Below are positions 11,626 through 24,069 of a stretch of 64,000 nucleotides of DNA, one piece after another (the stretch's first letter is position 1; each line of letters begins with the position of its first letter). Below the pieces are notes generated by a model that did no database searches, was not told the origin of the DNA, and worked only from the letters and a program-made list of their open reading frames with translations. The DNA is from Triglochin maritima. Taxonomy: Eukaryota; Streptophyta; Magnoliopsida; Alismatales; Juncaginaceae. The stretch lies in assembly GCA_963682175.1 (NCBI GenBank), contig OY821777.1, positions 5,039,501-5,103,500 of the forward strand. Reading direction: 5' to 3'. The position numbers were made by a program, and so were the translations under genes.

Positions 11626-13056
11626 ATGCCTCCTCCCCTTCTCCGCCTCCTCTGGCGTGCCCACCCCCGCCCCGTCCCCCACTCCCACCATCTCTACGCC
11701 ACTTTCGTCGACGCCAAACCCCCTCACCTCCCCCGCGACCGCGGTCTCGACCACGCCGTCGAAAAAGAAAAACACCTTCGCCCATTCCACCTCCTCAAGA
11801 CCCTCCTCGTCTCCTCCCACCCCTCCCCTCTCCCCCTTTCCTCCCTCTCCCCACACCGCCACCACTTCCCCTTCCGCCCCTTCGACTTCGTCCGCCTCCA
11901 CCCCGCCGCTTTCTCCACCCCTCCCAACCCTACTCCCGATCCCCCGATCCACCCCACCCCTGCCTTCCTCGACCTCCACAAATCCGAGATCGATGCCCTC
12001 GACCTCGACCGCCCCCACGCTGCCGACCGCCTCCTCCGCCTCCTCATGCTCACTAAATCCAAGTCCCTCCCTCTCCCGATACTGGAGTCTCTCCTCTGGG
12101 ACCTCGGCATCCCCCACGACTATCTCTCCTCCGTTCTCCCCCTCTTCCCCGACTACTTCCGGGTCTCCCAAAACGAGCTCGAGATGGTGTGTGTGAAACG
12201 GGATCTCGCCGTTTCCGCGTTGGAGCGGAGGCCGAAGACGGGGAGTCCAGGGTTTGAAGTGGACTTGAAAGGGATCCAGATGGAGAAGAGGGTGAAGAAG
12301 TGGATGGAGGAGTTCCAGAAGCTTCCGTATGTGTCCCCGTACGATGAGTCTGGGAGGAAGCTCGAGAAGTCGAGCGTTGCGGCCGAGAAGTGGACGGTCG
12401 GGGTTATGCACGAGCTGTTGCATCTTTTTATCGGGAAGAAGACGGAGAGGGAGAATTTACTTCTGCTTGGGGAGTTTGTTGGGTTGCGGTCTGGGTTTAA
12501 GAAGGCGTTGGTTAATTATCCGAGTATCTTCTATTTGTCGAATAAGCTCGGGAGGTATACTGTTGTTGTTAGGGATGGATATAAGAGGGATGTGCCTGTG
12601 GAGAAGAGCCCTTTGATGGATGTTAGGTATCAGTATATACATCTTATGCATAGTGGGAAAGAAAAGGAAGTTATTGGAAATAGTGGTAAGAATACGAGTG
12701 AGAATTGTTTAGAAGTTGACGAGGATGGTGAGGAGGATGTTGATCAAGATGAGGATGTCTCTGGTTCTTCTGATTATGAAAGTCAGAGTGATGAAGAGGT
12801 GGACGTGATAGTTGATCCCGAGATATCTGATCGGAAGGGGAAGAAGTTGGTTGTGGCGAATAAAATGGGGAATGATTCTGTTTCGGACTGTTTGGTAGAG
12901 AGACAACTTCAGACGAGGAAGGTTTTTCACGGCCCGAAACGGAAGAAGTGGAGGCAACCTGTAGGTGCCAGTGCTAGTGGGAATTCAGGGGGGAGAAGCT
13001 CTACCGATCGCCGTGGTGGGTGGTGGGTTGACGGTTCTGGAGGCTCTAAAACTTAA
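11626..13056 (+). CDS. PORR-domain organelle RNA-binding protein (WTF9/RPD1-like family)
   Basis: Intronless gene for a 476-residue protein. PORR (plant organelle RNA recognition) proteins bind group II introns and support their splicing in mitochondria or chloroplasts. The N-terminus is rich in Arg, Pro, His and Leu and low in acidic residues, as expected for an organelle transit peptide. The PORR domain begins with DRGLDHAVEKEKHLRPFHLLK (residues 38-58) and includes ADRLLRLLML, LLWDLGIPHDYLSSVLPLFPDYF, KLPYVSPYD and GFKKALVNYPSIFYLSNK. The C-terminus is acidic (EVDEDGEEDVDQDED) and then basic. GC content is very high in the first 600 bases and falls toward the 3' end. The start is the first ATG, shortly before the domain. 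The frame is intact. A MULE ends 46 bases upstream of the ATG, so promoter and 5' leader may be transposon-derived. I cannot say which PORR subfamily or organelle. Confidence 0.9.
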   Translation: MPPPLLRLLWRAHPRPVPHSHHLYATFVDAKPPHLPRDRGLDHAVEKEKHLRPFHLLKTLLVSSHPSPLPLSSLSPHRHHFPFRPFDFVRLHPAAFSTPPNPTPDPPIHPTPAFLDLHKSEIDALDLDRPHAADRLLRLLMLTKSKSLPLPILESLLWDLGIPHDYLSSVLPLFPDYFRVSQNELEMVCVKRDLAVSALERRPKTGSPGFEVDLKGIQMEKRVKKWMEEFQKLPYVSPYDESGRKLEKSSVAAEKWTVGVMHELLHLFIGKKTERENLLLLGEFVGLRSGFKKALVNYPSIFYLSNKLGRYTVVVRDGYKRDVPVEKSPLMDVRYQYIHLMHSGKEKEVIGNSGKNTSENCLEVDEDGEEDVDQDEDVSGSSDYESQSDEEVDVIVDPEISDRKGKKLVVANKMGNDSVSDCLVERQLQTRKVFHGPKRKKWRQPVGASASGNSGGRSSTDRRGGWWVDGSGGSKT

Positions 13057-15441
13057 GTAATTTGTAATGAAGTGTCAATGAAGGAAGGTGGTGGGTGATG
13101 TTCATCGCTGATCACGTTGAAGATTTTATGGACGGAACTAACATTCTCAGAACCGAGTTACCTCTCAGTAGTCTATGACTGTAACTAATGACCATCTACT
13201 TCTTTTCCATGAGATTGGAGTTACCGGCAATATGATTTTAACTTGTTAGAATTCTTAACATAGAAGATTAAGAGTAGATCACCTATTTTCGCAGCAATGG
13301 TGATGCGTCATAGAGGAAATTTTAGTTGAGTGTAACTTCCACAACATTGTTAAATTATTGCAATGTCATGGTGCATTTGTTTCTCTGTCCTAAGTTAAGG
13401 CTTGATGTAGAGGATATGCTTCACCCCCATGAAGTTTGCACCATTTGAATTTTGTATGTTCTATTAGGTGTACCCTTGTCGCATCTTGTTCAAGTTAGTT
13501 TATCACAGCTTCATAGTTAAAGTCAAGGTCTTGCCTCCTTTGTAATAATGAGTTTTGGAGATCACAACCAGAAACTTCAGAATTTGTTAGGATCTTTATT
13601 TTGATTGCATTTTTCTAAATGACGTGTGACCAATCTTTTAGTAGTTTGCTAAAGTTATTTTTGTCTTTTAGAAATTGGTTGAAAATTATTTACGCCTGGC
13701 AATATTGTTGAATATGGAGTTTTCTTTCAACTACATTGCAAGACCGCAATTATTTCTAGTCTAGTCTCTACTTTTATCTTCCTGTTATTCTGTAGCGTGT
13801 GCTAGGACTAGGAGAAACCAAAGAGGTTTATGTGGACCCGGTAAGATTGTTAAATTTGGTTGATCTTCACATTGTCTTTGAATCCCAAGCACTTGTTTGA
13901 GGGATTCTGGAGACGGATTGTTTTGCTTCTGTACGTGCATAATAAAGGTTGGAGTAAGCTTCAATCTACTTATTCTGATACTATGTTGATTTGGTCTGTT
14001 AAATAAATACCATTTTGAAACTAAAATCGAAGTTTGAAGCATAGCGGACAACAAGAACGATAAACATCAGCTAGCGGCCATCTTTTCAGAGACTAGTTTA
14101 CTTTGAAGTGCACTTACTGTTCTTGAAACCAAAATGAGTACTTCAGGCGTAAAATACAAAATCCTGTTTTTATATTTCTCTTAGCAGTAAGATATCCAGA
14201 GACCAACACAAAGAACACGAGGTGAATACTGTACTGTACAATTACAAACATGATAATGTAATACACTGAGTTACATATGTCGAATAAATATTCTGTAAGG
14301 ATACAGATAAATCCAACATACAAAAACATGTATAGGAAAATAACAAAAGAATGGGTAGTGATCAGAGACGACCTCAAAGACCGAACCGTCAGAAGGTGAC
14401 TTGCCTCAGAGAAAATATCGGTCAACATACCAATTCGTTTGGTTTTCTCCTAGGATAGAACAGTCTCACCGTCGATCATGCGCACACCGGAGTCGACGGA
14501 CCAGGAAAGCAGCGCAGAACCTCGCAATCAATCGGTCGCCGGAGAGGGACGATTTTCGTAGAGAGATGAGAATAAAAACGTGTATATACAGGAAGAAACC
14601 GACTATGATATATATATATATGTGTGTGTATGTGTATTTAATCTTGTAACCGTCAAGGACTTAACTGCAAAAAACAATTAACATGAAGTTCAAAAATTAA
14701 ATACACCCATCACCCTGAGGCTTAAACCTCTAATTTTCCCAAAACCCTCCACTGCCTCGCCTCCGGACCGGAACGGGACGGGCGGACGCGTGCAGAGAAT
14801 TCTCACATCATCTCTTTCCACCTACAAAGTGTCAAGTGAATAGGATGTTTATCAACATACTTCAACTTGTTAGCTTCACCAATGTGGGATTAAAAATGAG
14901 GTGAACACATGACACATTGCGTAATAGTTCTCATTTTCATCTCAACATTGAATTTTCTTCAATTGGCTTGAATTGTGTAGTTCTGCCTCGAATATCACTT
15001 TGTAACAGTAATTCATGAATAAGCATGGAGAACAGTGAAATATGGCAGAACTTTAGTTTTACGCACGCTCACTAACTATTTTTGCTCCACCCCACCCAAC
15101 GCGAAGTTGGACATTACTTCACTAAACTCAAAAAAGTGATTTAGACTTCAGAGTAGGTATGCCTGTCAACGGTGTTGTGTAATTGTCTTGTACTAATAAG
15201 ATTTTTGGTCATTCATACTCGACCATATAAGATATCGTGTCTTAATATCCGTAATCATACCTAATATGATATCGTGTATACAAAATATTACCCATTGTGA
15301 ATACATTTTTTTCATCAGGTTCTTACAAAAAACAAACACGACACAACAAGATACACGAAACACACGATTTTTACATGAATTTACTTGAAACTCATATCAA
15401 CATGTACATGAATGCAACAAAATCTACTTATAAAGGTTAAA
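13057..15441. other. Intergenic region after the PORR gene
   Basis: Contains the PORR 3' UTR, then AT-rich sequence. On the minus strand 14560-14100 looks like a transcript start: a moderately GC-rich leader, then an open frame of 104 codons (14428-14114, MLTDIFSEASHLLTVRSLRS) with hydrophobic segments. I do not recognise it and it may be non-coding. A repeat with CGACACAACAAGATACACG motifs lies at 15150-15400 and resembles the insertion in the SEC23 intron at 420-800. Confidence 0.4.
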
Positions 15442-15609
15442 ATTCATTTTGGGAATTACTATTCATCGTCGGAAAACTACTTAAATCGTCTCAACAATTA
15501 CTATTTTGCTTTTCAAAATTCATTTAATACTCATTACGTCTTGTGTCTTAAAACAATATTTTTGCCTGAGTTTTCCGCACATTTTCAGTACCAACACCAC
15601 GAAAATGTT

Positions 15610-15880
15610 TGACGGAGCGTCTGGATCTAGTGAGGTAAGTGTGGGGGGGGGATTCGTCTCGGGTGTCTGGTTAAGCCACCTTCCCCTATGATAGGGCGTC
15701 TGGCTGGGACGCCCTCTCCTTGGAGGAGACGACCCAGCCAGACGCCGCTTCCTTGGATGGGGCGGTTTATCCAGACGCCCCATCTTTGGGGGCAGCGCCT
15801 CTCTAAGTCGTCGCACCCCAGGTGGGGGCGTCCCAGTCAGACGCCACCCTCCTAGGTTGGGGCGTCACAGCCAGACGCCC
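15610..15880. repeat. GACGCC/GGCGTC inverted-repeat cluster
   Basis: At least eight GGCGTCTGG and CCAGACGCC-type blocks in alternating orientation, many preceded or followed by TGGGACGCCC. They can pair as hairpins. The same motif frames the centre of the short derivative at 50150-50200 and the right part of this element near 17705-17755. Confidence 0.75.
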
Positions 15881-16217
15881 TAATTTTATTTTATTTTATT
15901 TTAATTTTTATGTTGTATTATTTTAAATTATTTCAGGTTCTGTTGCAAGATTTTGGTGGTGATGTAGTAGATTAAAGTGAGTTTTTTGATAGTAAACAAA
16001 TATTTCCAACAATCGAGGACACGTGTAAATGGGCGATACAAGTTGTCATCGGATCTGGTTTTTTTGGTAATATCATCCTACAAATCAAAAGCAGATAATC
16101 AGACGGATTATTATTTGTGATGCGATCGTAGAAATGAAATGTATTCTCGTGATATGGATATTGCACTACGGAAGAACACGAAGAAAAAAAGATTGTGGTT
16201 ATCATTTTTTTATAAAG

Positions 16218-17340
16218 TTAGTCGAACGAAGGGATCGTGATGGATGAGTCGTAGTTTCTAATAGTACTCATGGGCAACACATCCACAGACTTGCAATTTA
16301 TCCAGAGGGTCACCGACAGATCAGCGGTCTTGGTTATAGGGCCAAGAAAATTGTTTGCGATATGACTGAGACACAAGCGAGGCCACGTAACATCTTGTTT
16401 GCAGTAAAAAAGAAATTCCCGGATGATAATCTCAATCAGGGACACATTTATAACTTCAATAGGTCGCATGGTCTGACTCTGCAATCACTCTTCTCGACAA
16501 ACAAAATGTAGCCTAGCAGTAAGAAGAGGTAGGCAGTCATCTGTGTATCCTCAGTTTGTGGTGATCGTCCCCGTCTGTAACAGTCGTCAGCGTCGATGCT
16601 AACACAACTGTCACTCCAAAATGAGTTATCCCGCCCAAGACCATCAACGCTGACCCTGAGCAAATCTGATACATAAATCTTCATGTTAGGCGGCGATGCC
16701 TGAGCACTGATCGTACGACCCTCCACATGAATGAGCAAAATCTAAAAGACGTCATGCAACATGATCGTCATCTCTCCGAAAGGCAAGTGGAAAGTGTTGG
16801 TGTCAGACTGTCACCGCCCCATAAAGGCTGAAACCAACGACATGTCAAGGCAGGAGAACATGTTGTAAGGCAAGTGACCCAATCCACTATCACTAATGGT
16901 CGTTGTTATATCAGCAGTCATCACCGAACGCCAAGCTTGCAATGTAGTACAGACTTTGTGTCGATTATGACACTTCAGAACCTTCCGATCCTCGCCCTCC
17001 CAAATGCGTCTAGCGATGTGGCATCTGAAACTCGGAATGACGTTGTCATCTAAAGGACCACCGAACATCACACCAGTTACGATGCAAGAATCGTCCTCAA
17101 CCCTCTTCTTCTTCTGAGCTCGGGCGTCTGCAGTGCACTAACTTGAATCACCGGTCACAAACTGGCCACCTCGACCCTTCCGAATGACCCACTCAACCGA
17201 AGAAGGACTACCATGTCGCCTCCGTCCTCTACCATATTGTTGTCTTGCCTCCTCCTGCGGCTCCAAGCCATATCGACCATCATCGTCACTCTCCACCTCA
17301 TCTGAATCATCATCGTCGTCGAAATAATCCTCACTTGTCT
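16218..17340 (-). pseudogene. Plant mobile domain (PMD) gene relic, MAIN/phosphatase-7-long-form type
   Basis: Reading the minus strand from about 17340: an acidic stretch (TSEDYFDDDDDSDEVESDD), an Arg/Gly/Gln-rich linker (RYGLEPQEEARQQYGRGRRR), then the typical PMD core: GGPLDDNVIPSFRCHIARRI, TLQAWRSVMTADIT, GLGHLPYNMFSCLDMSLVSA, DTNTFHLPFGEMTIMLHDV. In-frame stops occur at about 17136 (TAG), 16810 and 16770, and the C-terminal part is degraded. Such domains occur in transposons and in the host proteins MAIN and MAIL1. No Ulp1 or phosphatase domain is visible here. It is a dead passenger gene of the surrounding MULE. Confidence 0.8.
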
Positions 17341-17760
17341 GACGACGACGTAAAATATATATATCTCTCTCCTAACTGAAGCAGAAATACCCCGTCTACG
17401 TGGATGACGAGGACCTGACTCATCAGCTAAACTATATACATCGCGTAAGGGAACTGATTTTCATTTTCCTCCACGGTAACCCGATGACTATTAATTCAAT
17501 TTAGACATAAAATTTCGTTAATGGATTTAAATTACTTAATTTCCAAATTGATTAATCAATGAAACTAATTTTAATAATTAATCTATTTAACTAATTACTC
17601 AACTAATTTAACCAATTATTAACTTAATAATCAATTTATTTAGCAATTATCACATAGTATAATCAATTTAAATAATAAAATTAATTATTTATTAAAAAAT
17701 GGAAGGGCGTCTGTCGGAGACGCCCCTCCATTGGGAGGGGGCGTCTGACGGAGCCGTCCC

Positions 17761-17787
17761 GGGGGGGGGGGGGGGGGGGGGGGGGGG
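17761..17787 (+). repeat. 27-base poly-G run
   Basis: Uninterrupted G run inside the second MULE, next to CCGTCCC. Length may be affected by sequencing or assembly. Confidence 0.9.
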
Positions 17788-18023
17788 CTCTCGCGGTGGC
17801 TTACCCCAAAAAATTATTAAAAACAACAACTAAACGAGATATTTTACCAAATTCGAGTACGCCGGGGCGTCTGCTGACTCCTTTCCTGGCTTCCGAGACA
17901 TTCTTTCTGATGAATATGAGAGTAATATGAAGAGAGAGTAAAATGAAGAAATATAAGTAGAAAGGACAGAAAGACAAAATGATAATTCACACAGACAATT
18001 TAAGTAGTTTTCCGACAATGAAT

Positions 18024-18794
18024 AACAATTCAGTTCATTTTCCACTTGTATTGTACAAAACTTGCAACTAGCATGAGTTTAAGAAATAAGTCCTAGCACG
18101 AAAACTTCAATACTTAACATGACAAATTCAATAATCGACTTATCACTTATATAAAAAAAATGAATTAGCCTATTGAGTATTTTAACGTGTATCCGTTTAT
18201 TATCGTGTTTTCGTGTACTCAAGTACTCATTGTCATATCGTGTTAAAAGATCTTGTTTACCTCGTTATCTAGTATTTTTAAGGGTGTAGCTAGGACGGGT
18301 ATGACCCATTTACCCCGCCCCATTTAATAAGTGGGTATGGGTACAAGTATAATTTTTGTACTCATTTAAAAATTATACCCGTTTACCCATACCCGCTTTA
18401 CCCGTTTAACAATTCAGTTCATTTTCCACTTGTATTGTACAAAACTTGCAACTAGCATGAGTTTAAGAAATAAGTCCCAGCACGAAAACTTCAATACTTA
18501 ACATGACAAATTCAATAAAGGACTTATCACTTATAAAAAATAATAATGAATTAGCCTATTGAGTATTTTAACGTGTATCCGTTTATTATCGTGTTTTCGT
18601 GTACTCAAGTACTCGTTGTCATATCGTGTTAAAAGATCATGTTTACCTCGTTATCTAGCATTTTTAAGAGTGTAACTATGACGAGTATGACCCATTTACC
18701 CCTGCCCCATTTAATAAGTGGGTATGGGTACAAGTACAATTTTTGTACTTATTTAAAAATTATACCCGTTTACCCATACCCACTTTACCCGTTT
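18024..18794 (+). repeat. 384-bp tandem duplication
   Basis: Bases 18024-18407 are repeated at 18408-18794 with few differences. Each copy starts AACAATTCAGTTCATTTT, which is the last nine bases of the second MULE plus its right target duplication. The duplication therefore happened after that MULE inserted. The 3' half of each copy holds ACCCGTTTACCCATACCC-type motifs of a dispersed repeat, which also recur singly to about 19180. From 18795 to 19495 I see no gene; this AT-rich stretch lies upstream of the FANCD2 relic. Confidence 0.9.
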
Positions 18795-19658
18795 AATAAA
18801 TGAGCATGGTATGGGTAGAACTATATCCATTTATCCGTTTAGACAATTTAATTAGTATATAAATTAATATATAATATATAGTTAGTATCACCAAACAGTG
18901 GAGAACTACGATTAATAATATATAATTAAACTTCAATTTCTTTTGTTAATTTAGTAGCACCAAACAATGAAGAACTACAACACAAGTCTTTTGTGATATG
19001 AAACTAGGTAATGTTTCAATTAACACAATGTAATAATATCCGCAATACCCGTTATACTAGTCCCGTACTTGTTTATTAAATGAGTATGAGGTGGGTACGA
19101 GTACACCATTTAAACGGGTATATACCTATACTTATTTAGTTATGCAAGTATGAATATGAGTATGACTATACCTATCCCGTTTACACACGTAAGTATTATC
19201 GTGTTGTATATATTTTTGACGAACGTATTTCAGTGGAAAACACAGAAACAACATGAACGTGCCTCAAACTGAAAGTAACGGTGGACGACAAATACCAAAA
19301 TGTTGTTCCCGCGAAACCACTATCAAGTATCAACTATTCAACTATGAAGCAACCGAGTAATTAATGGACCTTTCTCCAAGAGCCCGTGGGCTGGACAAAG
19401 AAGAGCCCACTTCTCACAAATTCACATTCCCGCCACCAACATTGGCTTCCCAAAAGACCCACCGGCGAAACCCCCAAACACCACTCCATCCCACCATGGT
19501 GTTCCTACAGCGGAAGCGACCGCCCCCACCACGCCCCGACTCTCCCGTCCATCCCAAACCCCGTCCCTCCTCCTCCTCCTCCTCCTCCGGCGCCGTAGAG
19601 AAGCGAGACGACGTCGGGACCCTAATCTCCGTCCTCGCCGACGCCGGGTGCACGCTCG

Positions 19659-19704
<46 letters not shown>
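19659..19704 (+). repeat. 46-base poly-C run in exon 1 of the FANCD2-like gene
   Basis: Uninterrupted C run that would encode polyproline. It separates the start-codon frame (LISVLADAGCTLA) from the frame that continues the family sequence (LPSDPHALPLRQSRFSSDPD). Its length is not credible without raw-read support. Confidence 0.9.
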
Positions 19705-19706
<2 letters not shown>

Positions 19707-22700
19707 TCTCCCCTCCGATCCCCACGCCCTCCCTCTACGCCAGTCCCGCTTCTCCTCCGATCCCGACCTCGTACCCCCCTTCCTCGCTTGCTTCGAGCGC
19801 TACGTCCGCGATCCCCACTGCTTCTGCAGGTATTGGCGGTTTCGGATGTCGGTGTGTTTTCCTGTTGGATTAAGGTAAAATGTAGGCACTAAACTTGAAG
19901 TAGTTGGCACCGAGTTGATGAAGGTGCTCGAGATCTTTTAAGTCACAAGAATAGTTCAAAAGTCCGTTTGGAATCTCTTTTTGATAATCTCATTTTCTAA
20001 AATCTTATCAAATCTCAGTATCGGCTCCCAAACGCACCCAGCCATAGTACGAAGATTAAATTTGTTAGATTCAAATTCAATTGTAATTAACTTTTGATTT
20101 TAAAGAATTAAAATCTGATTCTAGATGGAGGTCTGTTTGGAATTGCTTTTGATAGTCAGATTTTCTATTTTTCTAAAATCTAACTAAATCTCTTGAACCT
20201 GATGGTTTGCTTCTATGGGGGTGTACTTTCGGTGTTTAGATGTCTGGCTCCTTAGCTCTAACTTTTTGAATGAATTTCTGAGTTAAGCTCCGAAAGTTTT
20301 GTCAATTGGATCCACTGAAACATTTGCTACAGATTTGATGGAACTTATTCACTTATTTTTCTCATCCCCTGAGATCCTCAATGTCAACAACATCTAATTC
20401 TTGGAAAAGTTACCGCTAAAGGTGCATTTTGGTTTTGGTCCACCTCATCTGCCAATCTACATCCCTCACTTCCATTAATTTCATTGGTTCCACACTCTCA
20501 CTATGCACCATTCACCTTAGTACGAATTCTATGTTTTTAGATGTCAATTGTAAATCACGTTTGATTCAGGATGTTTGTGAATCAAAATCTGATCATCAAT
20601 ATGTGGCTCCAAATGGACCGTAAGTAAAGGAACTATTCTACACAAATCCTAATCGTTATGAAGTTTGTTGCTTATTGCTCTATTTTCCCCCTTAACTTCA
20701 CTTTCTCTTGTGGATGCTATTGGTGCATTCATATGTTTGATGCTTACTCGTCTGGTTTATGTTGTTTATTTCTCTATTTGTTTCACCATTCAAAAAAAAT
20801 AAAAAATCCTCTGATTCTTTGTACCTATTTGGTCATTTTTATTGTTGTATTATTTAGTTTGAGTGTGATTGTTGCGTGTGTGTTTGTTGTCATTAACATA
20901 TTTTTAGTTCCCACTCTTGTTTTTCATGGATCTAATTTGTTCGAATTTGAGTAATACAATGTGATCCTCACACCACCCGCAGGTACTTGTACCTTTCTGT
21001 TTACTATGTTTGGGGATCAATATTTCAAACTTTTGGTTGCATGGAATCATGATAGTATATTTAACTTTTTGCAATTTGATCTTTTTATTTGATGTTAGGA
21101 AGCTGTATATCGTTATTCTGGTTAGTTGACTATATTGCTCACCATCCTACTTTTATCTACATTGGTCACTGGATTTTACTATGTTATTGATTGTAATTGT
21201 CCTAGCTTTTCTTTCCAGTTTCTGTATTTGTGTTCTGTCTAACGGTGTTCTGTAATTGCCTTCTGGTGCAGTTACCTTAGGAAGTAACGGTGGTAAACTT
21301 GTTTTATTGTGTTCTTTTCAGCAATATTTAATATTTTGCAACTGCCCAAGCTTAACCTTGAAATTTAGGAAGTCCAGCATACTCTGTTAACTTTACAACT
21401 TACTTATCTTACTTACCTCCCTTTCCATTCTAATTCCCAGATCTTATGTGGACATTTTTTGTCTTTCCTCATTCACTTGCCTTTTCATTGTGCTAGGGTT
21501 TTGTGTCCTGTTTCTAGCGACTATGATGGGGGACTCTGCCAAAGAGAAAGCATTGCTCGTTTGCTTCTTCTCGTGCCTTCTATTCTGCTGCAACTCTAAA
21601 TCATGTTCCTTGAGAAGCTTCCTGAGCATTTTGACAGGGTTGTGGATCAGAGTGATGCATCATTGTCTTTAAAAGATGACATTGGTAGGATGATCATGAA
21701 TCAATTCCGGTGGCTTGATTTCCTTGTTGATCCAGAGAATTTCTCTGAGAAACTAAAGGAGGTTCTTTCAATATGTCCTCTCTCTCTTAAAAAGGAGATC
21801 ATTGGATCTTTGCCAGAGATCATTGGTGACAAGAACAATGGACGGGTGGTGGCTGCCCTTGAACAGATGCTGCAGGAAGATATTGAGATTATAGTGCCTG
21901 TTCTCGATGCTCTCTCCAATCTCAACTTGGATGATCATCTTCAGGATAAGGTGAACCTGTTTTCTATCATATCTGAGCCCTGCCCAATTCAAATTTCAAG
22001 TGATAAAATAACTTGTACTTCTGTGTTGGCATAATTTGGTGTGTTTTTTTGAAAACTCTGTCGCGGGCCATTAGCATTTCTTTGTGCAACAACAAAAAAC
22101 ATCACGCTTATAATTGCACAAATACGTGAACATTTGCAATTTGGAAGCCCCGTAGGGACTCATGCTGCGAGGAGTAAGAAATTCAAAGGCAAATCTCTTG
22201 CTTGTACTGCGGCATCTGTGGTCATTGAGGCCCTAAGATCAGCCCTCCAGTTTCGCAATGTAAGCATTGGTTAGTGATACTTGTCAATGGAAATTAAACT
22301 CTTCCTGTTCCTAAGATGGAGTGTGGTCTTTCATGTTGCAAGCGTCAATCCCTTGATTCAAAAATATTACAACCTTACTATCTACGTTTTTATAATGTGT
22401 TATCTGATATCTCCCAAGTTGTTAGGATCAGCAAGTTTTTTTTTGACAATGATATTTTCTTTTCTATGCAACATTTCTTGCTGAACCATTACCAGGTCTA
22501 TATTGCGGGGGATATTATTTTGGAATAATTGGTTGTCTTTCCTTTGGGTTGAGTTTGGCTATGTCAATTGATTTCTCTAAAAAATGAATGTGGTTAGTCT
22601 GGTGCAATTTACCTTGCTAATTACAAGCCTAAAGTCAATTAAATTTGCACGTTCTTTAATCTGTAAGTACATTTTACACGAATGCAGCAGTTGCACCCCA

Positions 22701-23732
22701 TAAATACCTTGCATAGTTCCAATAATCTTTCTTCTAAAATGACCTGTAGATGCTAATTTGGTCTTGTATGCTAAACTTTTCAAAAAGTGAATGCCAAAGT
22801 TATTGGATGCTATGGATTTGTAAATAGTTTCTAAGTTCCAATAGGCAGTCAAGGAGTATGATTGGTGATAATTGGTATATAGGTTCTCATTATTCTGAAT
22901 ATCTACTAAAAGTCATTCTCTATCCTTTTGTTATCAGATGATATGCCATGAAATCTTGAAAGAACTCAAACGACTCACTCAACCACAAGATCATAAAGTC
23001 ATTGATATATGGCTTTCTTGTTTTGATCTACACAAATGAAGGAACCCTGCGGAACGATGCTGAAAAAATAATAAAAAAGATCATAGAAGGTTTTCTTTCG
23101 AAGTCCCTCTTTGATCAATGTCTACATGGGCATGCAGAGTTAGTCAAGGTCCATTTCATTTGCTTATATATCACCGATTTAGATTGTTTATTGCCTTTTT
23201 CATGGATATGGTAGCTTGAATATTGTCGGGACTACTCAGTAATCTAACATTTTCTATATCATGGCACAGGATTATTTCTCAACATTTCTCTCTCGATGTG
23301 AGTACCTTCTGATATGCAAAGAAAACGAGGCAAGAGATTTTGCTACCCATGCATATATGACGCTCTTTGTTGTATTCAATGTCAATGACACATATTCTAG
23401 GCAAGATTACACACTTGTTTAAAAGAAAATTAGGAATGCGGAGGTCCCAAGAGACTATTGTGGTTTGCAACCCACAGGTGGTGGTTCAAATGGCTGGGAC
23501 CATGGTCCACCTAGCTGCTGCTAGATGCTCCGTCGAAGGGTAGAAATCCTTGAGTCACAAGGGTCCAATGGTGTGGTCTAAACCAGTGAGATTCAGTTAG
23601 TGAATGGCGGATTGTAGGTGCAGGGAGAGATGCACCCATTCAGTAATCATCTGTAGTAAAATTATTTAGATTGTTAGACTGATAAAGAGTTAGATTCTCT
23701 ACTCTTGGTTCGCAAGTGGTTAATAGACTCTC

Positions 23733-24069
23733 TTGGCTTGCAAGTGGTTGATAGACGATAAATCTTCTGACCGCAACCCCTTGGGTACAATTAATGTCCG
23801 CTGGCTGACGAGTCAGAAGATGGAGGCAATTCAATACTTGCTTGAAGAGTGTCATGAGGAGACTATGCATTGTCGAGTTGTACATATTCTTTTGAGGGAT
23901 CTTCAGCCGTCACCAACAAAACCTGCAACTTCTTATCGCCTATATGGAGTGAGCCACAACAAAAAACTGCTGCTTCTAGTTCCTCTAGCTCTCTATGCTC
24001 TGGCCTAAAGCGTAGTATTGGTTCTTTGAATCGGAGGGTAGCTAGTTCTTTATCAGGGATGCTGGTCTA
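23733..24069 (+). other. Unrecognised coding-like block within the FANCD2-like locus
   Basis: Reads MEAIQYLLEECHEETMHCRV and HILLRDLQPSPTKPATSYRL, then in another frame a Ser-rich stretch and GLKRSIGSLNRRVASSLSGM before a stop at 24069. It does not belong to FANCD2 and lies between exons that are normally adjacent (DTYSRQ and VLGALVAHIGSG). It looks like the C-terminal part of another gene, possibly an inserted or retrocopied fragment; one frameshift is implied. Upstream, 23440-23640 is also foreign to the gene. Confidence 0.4.

Larger units (their letters stand above)
15451..18032. mobile_element. Second MULE (2.6 kb) carrying a plant mobile domain pseudogene
   Basis: The terminal inverted repeats are long and clear: the left end reads GGGAATTACTATTCATCGTC then GGAAAACTACTTAAATCGTC, and the inverted right end matches for about 60 bases with scattered changes. 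Flanks are ATTCATTTT (15442-15450) and GTTCATTTT (18033-18041), a 9-bp target duplication with one mismatch. The interior has a plant mobile domain relic on the minus strand, a cluster of GACGCC/GGCGTC palindromes near the left end, and a 27-G homopolymer near the right end. It shares its ends with 49938-50354. Confidence 0.85.

Noticed and set aside
11488..12423. 311-codon open frame antisense to the PORR gene, and a 228-codon Ser/Thr/Pro frame on the same strand
   Set aside because: Shadows of the GC-rich coding sequence; composition is low-complexity and the PORR frame has clear family motifs.
19364..19495. Upstream ATG at 19364 as the start of the FANCD2-like protein
   Set aside because: In frame with 19496, but the family N-terminus (MVFL-RKR) starts at 19496, which also has the better context.
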